Part shown: one piece after another, positions 25,646-34,241 of the stretch
Position numbering within the stretch: position 1 is the first letter of the stretch
How the letters are laid out: every line of letters begins with the position of its first letter
Origin: SURF-55 sp040755195
Lineage (GTDB): Bacteria; Bacillota; Desulfotomaculia; Desulfotomaculales; Ammonificaceae
Length of the DNA stretch: 64,000 nt
Assembly (NCBI GenBank): GCA_040755195.1
Contig: JBFMBL010000009.1
Location: 14,895-78,894 of the forward strand
Direction of reading: 5' to 3'
The notes under the pieces: generated by a model
What the model saw: only the letters and a program-made list of their open reading frames with translations
Database searches by the model: none
What the model was told of the DNA's origin: nothing
Made by a program: the position numbers and the translations under genes

Positions 25646-26839
25646 GTGCTCAACGGGAGGAAAATCGTCGTCGGCGTTACCGGCGGCATCGCAGCTTACA
25701 AGGCGGCTGAACTCGTTTCACGCTTGCGCCAAGATGGAGCTGCGGTACCGGTTGTTTTAACGGACGCCGCCCAGGAGTTTATTCGTCCCCTAGTTTTCGA
25801 AGCTCTTACCGGACAGGATGTGTTCACGGGTCTATTCGGCGGGAGAAAACCGCTGCCTCACATCACCCTGGCTTCCGAAAGCGACCTCCTGGTTATTTAC
25901 CCGGCAACGGCGAACGTTATCGGACAGGCAGCGTGCGGGCTGGCGCCGGACCTGTTAACGACCCTTCTGCTGGCTTTCAAGGGACCGGTAATCTTTTGTC
26001 CGGCAATGAACTCCAAGATGTACGAGAATCCCGCTCTTCAAGAGAATATAAGGAGACTCGAGGATCGCGGTTATATTATTATTTCTCCGGAAACGGGTCG
26101 TCTGGCCTGCGGCGAAACCGGAGCAGGACGCCTGGCTCCGGTAACGACGGTGCTGGAAACGATCCGCGGGGTGCTTGCGCCTAAGGATTTTAAAGGATTC
26201 AACTTCCTGGTCACGGCGGGACCAACCCGTGAACATTTGGATCCGGTGCGGTACATCACTAATCGGAGTTCGGGAAAGATGGGGTATGCCATCGCACGGG
26301 CAGCCCGTGACAGGGGTGCCCGCGTTGTTTTGGTCAGCGGCCCTACCAGCCTCGAGAAACCCGCGGGAATATCTTGTATAGATATAAATACCGCCCTCGA
26401 AATGAGAGAGGCGGTACTGTCGCACTTCGATGCCTCTGACGTCGTTATAATGTGTGCCGCCGTAAGTGATTACCGCCCGGCTGATTTATCGACGCATAAA
26501 ATCAAGAAAGGAAACGCAGAGCTTACGGTTAAGTTTACCTTAAACCCGGACATCCTTGTGGAACTTGGCAGTCATAAGCGACAACAGATCCTTGTGGGTT
26601 TCGCCGCTGAAACCGAAAAAGTGCTTGATCACGCCCGTACAAAACTTCAAGCCAAGAATCTCGACCTCATAGTGGCTAATGACATAGGCCGGAAGGGCGC
26701 AGGATTTGAATCAGACACAAACGTTGTCGGACTGGTGTTTCGGGACGGAAGGTTTATCGAACTGCCTATGATGGATAAGTTTTTGGTCGCACACCGCTTA
26801 CTCGATGTGATCCTTGATCTCCGGCAAAACGATAAATAA
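25646..26839 (+). CDS. coaBC: Bifunctional phosphopantothenoylcysteine decarboxylase/synthetase
   Basis: Two steps of coenzyme A synthesis. About 397 residues. The N-terminal flavin-dependent CoaC domain has GVTGGIAAYKAAELV, PAMNSKMYENPA and the catalytic-cysteine block ACGETGAGRLA. The C-terminal CoaB domain has TAGPTREHLDPVRYITNRSS and KIKKGNAEL. GTG 25646 is favoured because AGGGTGAT at 25633-25640 is correctly spaced; GTG 25637 lies within that site. Confidence 0.95.
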   Translation: MLNGRKIVVGVTGGIAAYKAAELVSRLRQDGAAVPVVLTDAAQEFIRPLVFEALTGQDVFTGLFGGRKPLPHITLASESDLLVIYPATANVIGQAACGLAPDLLTTLLLAFKGPVIFCPAMNSKMYENPALQENIRRLEDRGYIIISPETGRLACGETGAGRLAPVTTVLETIRGVLAPKDFKGFNFLVTAGPTREHLDPVRYITNRSSGKMGYAIARAARDRGARVVLVSGPTSLEKPAGISCIDINTALEMREAVLSHFDASDVVIMCAAVSDYRPADLSTHKIKKGNAELTVKFTLNPDILVELGSHKRQQILVGFAAETEKVLDHARTKLQAKNLDLIVANDIGRKGAGFESDTNVVGLVFRDGRFIELPMMDKFLVAHRLLDVILDLRQNDK

Positions 26840-26919
26840 TTATACTTGGAACCGTTAAATAAGTTGAATAGGTCATTATAACAGCCGAGGCCGGAAGCCG
26901 GAGGCAAGAGTTTTACTTG

Positions 26920-26948
26920 AAGGAATTCGCCCCGTGAATTCCTTTGTA
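26920..26948 (+). terminator. Weak terminator-like hairpin before priA
   Basis: AAGGAATTC (26920-26928), 7-base loop, GAATTCCTT (26936-26944), then TTGT. It is a perfect 9-bp stem but has a short T tail. It may act as an attenuator, since priA begins about 30 bases later. Confidence 0.35.
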
Positions 26949-26976
26949 CTATTCTCACCTCCCAGGAGGAGCGGGT

Positions 26977-29187
26977 TTGGATACGATAAGTGTAGCCCAG
27001 GTAGTGGTAAACCGGCCTTTACGCGGCCTCGACCGGGTTTTTTCATACGCAATTCCCAAAGAATTAAAAGAAGTCATTCTGCCGGGTGTACGGGTGGTTG
27101 TCCCTTTTGGCAGTCAAAAAGTAACCGGATGTGTCCTCGCGTTGGATGAAAAAATCGCGCTGGATACCAATCTTAAGGAAATCATATCGGTATCCGATGA
27201 AACACCGCCTGTCACACCGGTCTTAATTAAACTGGCAAGGTGGATGTCGTCACGTTATCTGTGTGCTCATCGCGAAGCCCTTGCGGTTCTTTACGGACCT
27301 TCCGGCAAAAGTTCCAAACACGAGCAGCAGTGCTTCTGGCCGGAAGGGGATGCTTCGGCCATATTACAGCAACTCGAGACACTGAAGGTCCCGGCGCAAG
27401 TACGGGCGCTAAGCGTAATCGCGGCACAACCCGGCATTACGAGACGAGTATTGTTGCGTGAGGCGGAAGTGAGCGCCGGAACTCTGAACACGTTAATAAA
27501 AAAGGGATACGTATCAGTCAGATCAGTGCCCGTATCTGAGGAATTCTACGGGAATATAGCCGTTAATGACACGAAGCCGCCTGTGCTTAATCCGCAACAA
27601 CGATCAACCCTTGAAGAGATACAAAAGGCCATGCAAAGTCGTGAACAACAGGTTTTCCTCATTCACGGCGTTACAGGCAGCGGCAAAACGGAGGTATACA
27701 TTCATGCCGCCGCCGCCGCGCTGGCCTCCGGGAATCAGGCCATTATTCTTGTTCCTGAAATCGCGCTCGCGCACCAGATGGTCCTCCATTTTAAATCTCG
27801 CTTTGGTGACAAGGTGGCCATAATCCATAGCGACATGAGCCGGCGATGGCGCCATAACGAATGGGAACGCGTACAGACAGGAAAGGCTCAGGTTGTTTTG
27901 GGCGCCAGATCTGCGGTTTTCGCTCCCACCGGCAGGTTAGGTCTGATTGTGATAGACGAAGAGCACGAGCCCGCGTATAAACAGGAACAGGCACCCCGAT
28001 ATCATGCCCGGGAGGTTGCAATTGCCCGGGGAGCGCTGGAAGGCGCGGTCGTGGTTCTCGGAAGCGCCACGCCGGCTCTTGAATCGTATGCGCGAACGTT
28101 AAGCGGACGGTACCGGTGTCTCACACTTCCGAACAGGGTCGACGGCTGCAGCCTCCCGGACATTCGCATCGTGGATTTACGTGAAGAATTCCGGGCCGGA
28201 AATCCGAGCGTACTGAGCAGAACGCTTGCTGAGCGCATTTCGGAAAAGCTTCATAGAAAGGAGCAGGTATTGCTCTTTTTGAACCGGCGTGGTTTTGCGT
28301 CGTTTGTTCTTTGCCGGACCTGCGGCAACGTCATCCGGTGTCCTAACTGCGACATAGCGTTAACCTATCACCAGCCGGAGACACTCCTTTGCCATTACTG
28401 CCACTTCAGGACGCGTCACCCCGGCAACTGCCCGGTCTGCAACGGCAGGTTGGAACAATTCGGCTCGGGAACACAGCGGGTGGAGGAAGAGGTACGCAGC
28501 CTGTACCCGGAAGCGCGCGTCTTAAGAATGGATGCTGAAACGACGGCCCGCCGGGGCAGCCATGCCTCCATCCTTAATGCCTTCATGGCGAAAAACATTG
28601 ACATCCTTATTGGAACACAGATGGTTGCAAAAGGTTTGGATATTCCGGGGGTAACACTTGTCGGGGTAGTAAACGCCGACACCACGCTTCTGTTACCGGA
28701 CTTCAGGGCGGCCGAGCGAACCTTCCAACTTTTATACCAGGTAGCGGGCCGGGCCGGGCGCGGCGACCTGCCGGGCGAGGTAATCATCCAGTCTCACTGC
28801 CCGGAACATTACGCCGTACAACTGAGCTCCCGCCAGGACTACTCTTCTTTCGCCCGCAGGGAACTTGACTTCCGGCGGCGTTTTGGTTATCCTCCTTACA
28901 CCTCACTGGTAAGGGTTCTTGTCTTTGGCCCTTCCGAAGGAGCAGTTATCTCTCAAACCCGGGATTTCGCTCATGAAGCAAAGTCTGCAGTTGGCGGTGA
29001 GTGCGTGGCGCTTGGACCTGCGCCGTGTCCCTTCGTAAAATTAAAAAGCCTCTACCGGTGGCATATTATTCTAAAAGGAAAGCGCGGGGATGCGCTGCGG
29101 GAGCTTTGCCGCGAGATTCTTCAAAGAGTAAACCGACATTCGAACACACGTGTAACTGTCGACGTCGACCCCCAGAGTTTAGTATAG
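26977..29187 (+). CDS. priA: Primosomal replication restart helicase PriA
   Basis: The product has 736 residues from TTG 26977 (M-D-T-I-S-V-A-Q), behind AGGAGGAG. It carries the N-terminal DNA-binding domain, Walker A GVTGSGKTEVY, the DEEH box (VIDEEHEPAYKQEQ), and helicase motifs GSATPALESY and VAGRAGRGD. The eight-cysteine zinc module includes CRTCGNVIRCPNCD and CHYC. It reloads the replicative helicase at stalled forks. Confidence 0.96.
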   Translation: MDTISVAQVVVNRPLRGLDRVFSYAIPKELKEVILPGVRVVVPFGSQKVTGCVLALDEKIALDTNLKEIISVSDETPPVTPVLIKLARWMSSRYLCAHREALAVLYGPSGKSSKHEQQCFWPEGDASAILQQLETLKVPAQVRALSVIAAQPGITRRVLLREAEVSAGTLNTLIKKGYVSVRSVPVSEEFYGNIAVNDTKPPVLNPQQRSTLEEIQKAMQSREQQVFLIHGVTGSGKTEVYIHAAAAALASGNQAIILVPEIALAHQMVLHFKSRFGDKVAIIHSDMSRRWRHNEWERVQTGKAQVVLGARSAVFAPTGRLGLIVIDEEHEPAYKQEQAPRYHAREVAIARGALEGAVVVLGSATPALESYARTLSGRYRCLTLPNRVDGCSLPDIRIVDLREEFRAGNPSVLSRTLAERISEKLHRKEQVLLFLNRRGFASFVLCRTCGNVIRCPNCDIALTYHQPETLLCHYCHFRTRHPGNCPVCNGRLEQFGSGTQRVEEEVRSLYPEARVLRMDAETTARRGSHASILNAFMAKNIDILIGTQMVAKGLDIPGVTLVGVVNADTTLLLPDFRAAERTFQLLYQVAGRAGRGDLPGEVIIQSHCPEHYAVQLSSRQDYSSFARRELDFRRRFGYPPYTSLVRVLVFGPSEGAVISQTRDFAHEAKSAVGGECVALGPAPCPFVKLKSLYRWHIILKGKRGDALRELCREILQRVNRHSNTRVTVDVDPQSLV

Positions 29188-29284
29188 TGTTGTGTTAAAA
29201 TAAATGTGTGAGCCGCAAGGTTGAGCTGCGAACGTCCTTATAATATAATACGGGCTATACTCATACGTTACGAGGGAGAGTAGA

Positions 29285-29743
29285 ATGGCTGTCTTTAAAA
29301 TTGTACAGGTCGGAGACCCGGTTTTACGGGAAAAAGCGCGACCGGTCACGAAAATTACCGGAGCAGTACTCCGACTTATAGATGACATGACCGAAACGAT
29401 GCATTCCGCCAGCGGCCTGGGTCTGGCGGCCCCGCAGGTAGGTGTTCCCAAACGGGTGATCGTAGTCGACGCCGGACAAGGTCTGTACCAGCTTATAAAC
29501 CCGGAGATTATCGCCGCCAAGGGAAACGTCACAGACCGCGAAGGCTGTTTGAGCCTTCCGGGAATATGGGGCGAAGTGAGAAGGGCGAGCTATGTTAGAG
29601 TCAGAGCGATGAACCGTCACGGTGAAACGGTGGAGGTCGACGCCAAGGATGTTTTTGCGCGGGCACTACAGCATGAAATTGACCACCTCGACGGTGTTCT
29701 TTTCATCGACCGGGCGCTTAAGATCGTGCGAGATGAGGGATAG
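29285..29743 (+). CDS. def: Peptide deformylase
   Basis: It removes the formyl group from nascent protein N-termini. The product has 152 residues with all three motifs: GLGLAAPQVGV, EGCLSLPG (metal-ligand Cys) and QHEIDHLDGVLF (HExxH). It is directly followed by fmt, the reaction partner at the other end of the formyl-Met cycle. Confidence 0.97.
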   Translation: MAVFKIVQVGDPVLREKARPVTKITGAVLRLIDDMTETMHSASGLGLAAPQVGVPKRVIVVDAGQGLYQLINPEIIAAKGNVTDREGCLSLPGIWGEVRRASYVRVRAMNRHGETVEVDAKDVFARALQHEIDHLDGVLFIDRALKIVRDEG

Positions 29744-29746
29744 CAT

Positions 29747-30679
29747 TTGCGGATTGTATTCATGGGTACACCGGTCTTCGCCGTTCCGGCCCTTGAAGCC
29801 TTAATCAAAACCGGCCACCAGGTTTCCCTGGTAGTCACGCAGCCGGACAGACCGAAAGGCCGGGGTGGGGTATTATCCTCCCCGCCGGTAAAGGATACCG
29901 CCCTTGCGTACGGAATTCCCGTTTTTCAACCGGTGCGCCTGAAGGAACCCGAATCCGTTGACAGAATTCGTGACGCGGCTCCGGAAGTCATTGCGGTGGC
30001 GGCCTACGGGAAGATATTACCCAGAGAAATTCTTTCGCTGCCGGACAACGGTTGTATAAACATACACGCCTCTTTGCTGCCGAAATACCGGGGAGCGGCG
30101 CCGATACAACGGGCGCTTTTTAACGGGGAAAAGCAAACAGGGATCACAACAATGCTAATGGATGAAGGGCTGGATACGGGCGATATTCTACTGCAAAAAG
30201 CGACGCCTATCAGCGATACGGATAACTTCGGCGTTCTCTATTCAAGACTCTCGGTTATGGGCGCCGAATTGCTTATTGAGACTTTAGCGCTTCTTGAGGA
30301 AGGAACCCTGCCACGTCGGCCGCAGAAGCACGAGGAATCCGGTATCGCACCCCCGCTTACCCAGGATGATGAAAAGATTTCCTGGGTCAAAGACGCGAAA
30401 GCCATCCGGAATCAGATTCGCGCTTTGGACCCATCGCCTGGAGCGCGCACCCTTTTAGACGGAAAACTCCTTAAAATCTGGCGGGCAAAAGAATTTCCGG
30501 GTATCCATCAAGGGGTTCCCGGGGAGGTCGTCGGAAGCAACCAAGATGGGATAATAGTCCGGACCGGAGACGGCGCGGTGCTGATTCAGGAGCTGCAGCT
30601 TGCCGGAAGCCGACGGTTGCCCGCGTTGGTTTTTCTCCGAGGGCACCCGCTGCCGGCCGGAACAATTCTGGGTAAATAA
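29747..30679 (+). CDS. fmt: Methionyl-tRNA formyltransferase
   Basis: It formylates initiator Met-tRNA. The product has 310 residues, TTG start (MRIVFMGTPVFAVPAL). The catalytic motif HASLLPKYRGAAPIQRA and the folate-site Asn/His/Asp are conserved. It lies 3 bp after def. Confidence 0.96.
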   Translation: MRIVFMGTPVFAVPALEALIKTGHQVSLVVTQPDRPKGRGGVLSSPPVKDTALAYGIPVFQPVRLKEPESVDRIRDAAPEVIAVAAYGKILPREILSLPDNGCINIHASLLPKYRGAAPIQRALFNGEKQTGITTMLMDEGLDTGDILLQKATPISDTDNFGVLYSRLSVMGAELLIETLALLEEGTLPRRPQKHEESGIAPPLTQDDEKISWVKDAKAIRNQIRALDPSPGARTLLDGKLLKIWRAKEFPGIHQGVPGEVVGSNQDGIIVRTGDGAVLIQELQLAGSRRLPALVFLRGHPLPAGTILGK

Positions 30680-30724
30680 TAAAAAAATCCTCAAGTTAAG
30701 ATTCAATAAAAATGAGTCGCCCAT

Positions 30725-30826
30725 GCCCAGCACTCAGAAGGCATTTGGTACTGATAGTGCACACCACGGTTTTAGTTTTTCGGTGTCGTCTGTTAACAAT
30801 TACAGATGTTGGTTTGAGTGCTGGGC
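30725..30826. repeat. Intergenic inverted-repeat element, copy B (CCAGCACTCA family)
   Basis: 12-bp perfect arms, GCCCAGCACTCA (30725-30736) and TGAGTGCTGGGC (30815-30826), enclose 78 bp. It shares the arm core and a TTACAG...TTGAGTGCTGG right half with copy A at 15914-15994. It occupies the fmt-rsmB gap. Confidence 0.7.
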
Positions 30827-30957
30827 GCAACGAAGCATGAAAATGAACCTGCTCTTTGCACCTTGCCCCATGTTTTCTAATGTAGAACGCAGAACGGACC
30901 CCGAAGTTGTGACCCAACGAGTCATTAACGCAGAACGTATTTTCAGAGGAGGCCGGT

Positions 30958-32337
30958 TTGGTTTATTCCGCACGAGAATTAGCAGTAAAGGTTTTACATG
31001 CCGTAGAAACCAACGAGGCGTATGCCAACATCGCCGTTGACCGCATCATGGAGAAATACCGGCCGGAAGGACCCGAGCGGGCGCTTTTAACCGAGTTATG
31101 CTACGGTACCCTGCGGCGACTGAACACCATTGATTGGGTACTGGGTAAGTATGTAAAGAAGCCTCTTAACAAGCAGAATACGTGGGTTCGCAACATATTG
31201 AGGACGGCGGTCTATCAGATCACATACCTCGAACGAATCCCCGAAGCCGCCGCCTGTGATGAGGCGGTGAAGCTTGGCAAGAAATATGCCCCACGTCAAG
31301 CAGGCTTTATCAATGCCGTTTTACGCCGTTTCATACGGGAAAAAGAAAAATTGGCTTTTCCGGAACTTAACGAAAACCCGGTAGAACATATAGCCTTGAC
31401 TTATTCGCACCCCGCGTGGCTTATTGAGTTATGGCTGAACGAGTTAGGCATCGAAAAGACCATTCTTGCCTGCAAGGCGGACAATCTCCCGCCGGGCACC
31501 ACAATCCGCACCAATCTTTTACAGACGTCAAGGGAAGACCTTTTAAAATCTTTGCAAAACGAAGAAGGGTTAAGTGCGGCGCCGACCCGCTATGCTCCCG
31601 AAGGAATTACGGTCCAGGGTTTTCAGAACCTTTCCTCGCTCAAGACCTTTCAGGACGGATTTTTTTTCGTCCAGGATGAAAGCTCTATGCTGGCGGCACA
31701 CGCCTTGAAACCGGCTCAGGGCGCGTTCGTTCTCGATGCCTGCGGCGCCCCGGGAGGAAAAGCCACGCACCTTGCGGAATTAATGGGCGATACCGGTCGA
31801 ATAATAGTGGCCGACACGCATGCGAACCGGCTCAGGTTGGTTGACGATAACCGCAGGCGTCTGGGCCTCAAGAGCATACAAACCCTCCGGTGCGATGCAC
31901 GGAAACTATGGGAGCGGTTCGCCGGCGTCGCAGACTGTGTTCTTGTTGACGCGCCTTGCTCGGGCCTAGGCGTTCTCCGGCGCAAGCCGGACATCAAGTG
32001 GCGTAAACAGCCGGAAGATATCCCGCGGATGGCTGTGCTCCAGAGGGAGATATTGCAAAGCGCCGCTGCATGCGTGCGGGAGGAAGGTGTACTGGTTTAC
32101 AGCACCTGTACGTTAAGCGACAGGGAAAATTTGTCACAGATTTCTGACTTTACAGCGCAAAATACGGACTTTATCCTTGAAAACCTTTGCCCTTTCCTGC
32201 CGCCGGAACTGGACATCGATGGAACGATGGGGAAGGGGTATCTTCAACTTATGCCTTATCAAGGGATGGACGGCTTCTTTATTGCCAGGTTACGCCGGAA
32301 GGGGTTCCAGCGACCACACGCGAATAATTATAATTAA
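30958..32337 (+). CDS. rsmB: 16S rRNA cytosine-967 C5-methyltransferase RsmB
   Basis: The product has 459 residues. The N-terminal NusB-like RNA-binding domain (ARELAVKVLHAVETNEAYAN) and the C-terminal SAM domain with DACGAPGGKATHLAE are present. The two catalytic cysteines lie in DAPCSGLGVLRRKPD and STCTLSDREN. TTG start behind AGAGGAGG. Confidence 0.95.
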   Translation: MVYSARELAVKVLHAVETNEAYANIAVDRIMEKYRPEGPERALLTELCYGTLRRLNTIDWVLGKYVKKPLNKQNTWVRNILRTAVYQITYLERIPEAAACDEAVKLGKKYAPRQAGFINAVLRRFIREKEKLAFPELNENPVEHIALTYSHPAWLIELWLNELGIEKTILACKADNLPPGTTIRTNLLQTSREDLLKSLQNEEGLSAAPTRYAPEGITVQGFQNLSSLKTFQDGFFFVQDESSMLAAHALKPAQGAFVLDACGAPGGKATHLAELMGDTGRIIVADTHANRLRLVDDNRRRLGLKSIQTLRCDARKLWERFAGVADCVLVDAPCSGLGVLRRKPDIKWRKQPEDIPRMAVLQREILQSAAACVREEGVLVYSTCTLSDRENLSQISDFTAQNTDFILENLCPFLPPELDIDGTMGKGYLQLMPYQGMDGFFIARLRRKGFQRPHANNYN

Positions 32338-32377
32338 AACGATTTCATGTACGATCAAAAGGAAGTAAAATGAATAG

Positions 32378-33427
32378 GTGAATATAAAGGCGCTATCTTT
32401 TGATGAAATTGAATCATTTATTAAAGATCTGGGGGAACCGCGCTTCCGGGCGCGCCAGGTTATTGACTGGCTCTTTGTAAAAGGCGTTGCCACTTTCGAC
32501 GCAATGACAAACCTGCCCCTTTCGCTCAGACAACGTTTGTCGGAAGCCGCAACGTTAAGCGTCCCCGAGATTCTTCGGCGTCATGCATCCGGGGATGGGA
32601 AGACCATAAAATACCTCCTGAGGCTCCATGACGGAGAAACCGTAGAGACGGTGTTTATGCACCGTTCGTGGGGTCGGACCGCATGTGTTTCCACACAAGC
32701 AGGATGCCGGATGGGGTGCTCTTTTTGCGCTTCCGGCATCGGCGGCCTCAGCAGGAATCTTACCGCAGGGGAGATTTATGATCAGGTTTTATTCACCCAA
32801 ATAGATTCCGGGATGCGTGTTAGTCATGTGGTATTGATGGGAACGGGGGAACCTTTCGACAACCTGGACAATACGATCCGTTTCCTCAAAAACATAACCA
32901 ACCCGCTGGGGCTTGGGATCGGCGCCCGTCATATTACTGTCTCCACCTGTGGCGTAGTACCCGGCATATATGCGCTTGCCGGATTGGAACTGCAAGTAGG
33001 TCTGGCGGTTTCGCTTCACGCTCCGAACGACGGTTTACGCAGCCGGCTTTTACCAATAAACCGCCGTTACCCGCTTAAGGCTCTAATTCCTGCCTGCCGC
33101 GAATATATCAATAAAACAGGACGGCGCGTTACATTTGAATACACGCTCGTTTCCGGAGTGAACGACGGCAAGAAGGAAGCTGAAGAACTAGCGGATCTTT
33201 TACGGGGACTTCTTTGCCACGTAAACCTCATTCCATTGAACCGGGTGCTGGAACGCCGGTTCGAAGCGCCGACTCCGGAGCGGGTGGCGGAGTTTGAGGC
33301 GGTTCTTGCACGCAACGGCCTTGCCGTAACCGTTCGCCGCGAAATAGGCAGCGGGATTTCCGCCGCTTGCGGTCAGCTCAGGAAGCGCTACCGCACGGAA
33401 CAATATTACAATACTTCAGAACCGTAA
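32378..33427 (+). CDS. rlmN: Dual-specificity rRNA/tRNA adenine C2-methyltransferase RlmN
   Basis: Radical-SAM enzyme methylating C2 of A2503 in 23S rRNA and A37 of some tRNAs. The product has 349 residues. The cluster motif CRMGCSFCASG, GTGEPFDN and the late catalytic cysteine region (SAACGQLR) are present. The start is GTG. It is followed by the phosphatase/kinase pair, as in most Firmicutes. Confidence 0.96.
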   Translation: MNIKALSFDEIESFIKDLGEPRFRARQVIDWLFVKGVATFDAMTNLPLSLRQRLSEAATLSVPEILRRHASGDGKTIKYLLRLHDGETVETVFMHRSWGRTACVSTQAGCRMGCSFCASGIGGLSRNLTAGEIYDQVLFTQIDSGMRVSHVVLMGTGEPFDNLDNTIRFLKNITNPLGLGIGARHITVSTCGVVPGIYALAGLELQVGLAVSLHAPNDGLRSRLLPINRRYPLKALIPACREYINKTGRRVTFEYTLVSGVNDGKKEAEELADLLRGLLCHVNLIPLNRVLERRFEAPTPERVAEFEAVLARNGLAVTVRREIGSGISAACGQLRKRYRTEQYYNTSEP

Positions 33428-33485
33428 GAAACAATTTCATTGGTAAAGGGTTAGCTTTCTACAAAGAACGCCCGGAGGAAAACAA

Positions 33486-34193
33486 GTGGAGTGGATCGCA
33501 TTAAGCGATAAAGGACTTGTAAGACCGAATAACGAAGACAATCTCCTTACTTGTCCGGAAATAGGCCTGTTTGCTGTAGCCGACGGAATGGGAGGACACC
33601 GTGCCGGGGAAGTGGCCAGCCGGCTTGCTCTCGAATGCTTAAGAAAGTCGTTAAGCCAAAGCAGCCACGCCGATCCGCTGCCGGAATTGATGACCGCCGC
33701 CAGCGAGGCCAATCGAGCGGTGTTTTCCGTCGCTCAAGAAAACAAGGACTATGGCGGTATGGGAACCACATTAACCGCATGCATCATCCAGACACAATCA
33801 CTTTATTGGGTGCATATAGGAGACAGCCGCGGGTACCTGATAAGGAACGATGGAATAACCCAGTTTACACGCGATCACTCCCTGGTGTCAGCCTACGTCC
33901 GCCAGGGAAAACTTACACCGGAGGAAGCGGAAATCCACCCCTACCGGAACGTTTTAAGCCGCGCCCTGGGTACTGAGCCCGCAGCAACACTGGACAGCGG
34001 TTCGGTCGGCGTTTTTACCGGCGACAAAATCGTGTTGTGTACCGATGGTTTGACCAATCACCTCACCGCCGAGGAAATTCTGGATTTGCTTAGGCAAGGC
34101 AGACTGGAGGAACAGGCGAAAGGACTTTTAGAGCTTGCCTTGGAGCGCGGAGGCAAGGATAACGTTACTTTTATCGTTATAAACATGTCTTAA
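33486..34193 (+). CDS. prpC: PP2C-type serine/threonine phosphatase (Stp/PrpC)
   Basis: The product has 235 residues. Metal-binding motifs DKGLVRPNNEDN, ADGMGGHRAGE, GDSRGYLI and the final GGKDNVTFI are all seen. It reverses phosphorylation by the PASTA kinase encoded next. GTG start. Confidence 0.95.
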   Translation: MEWIALSDKGLVRPNNEDNLLTCPEIGLFAVADGMGGHRAGEVASRLALECLRKSLSQSSHADPLPELMTAASEANRAVFSVAQENKDYGGMGTTLTACIIQTQSLYWVHIGDSRGYLIRNDGITQFTRDHSLVSAYVRQGKLTPEEAEIHPYRNVLSRALGTEPAATLDSGSVGVFTGDKIVLCTDGLTNHLTAEEILDLLRQGRLEEQAKGLLELALERGGKDNVTFIVINMS

Positions 34194-34241
34194 TACGTAA
34201 GACCTGGCAATTTAAAGGGAAAGGGGAACAACCGGGCATAA

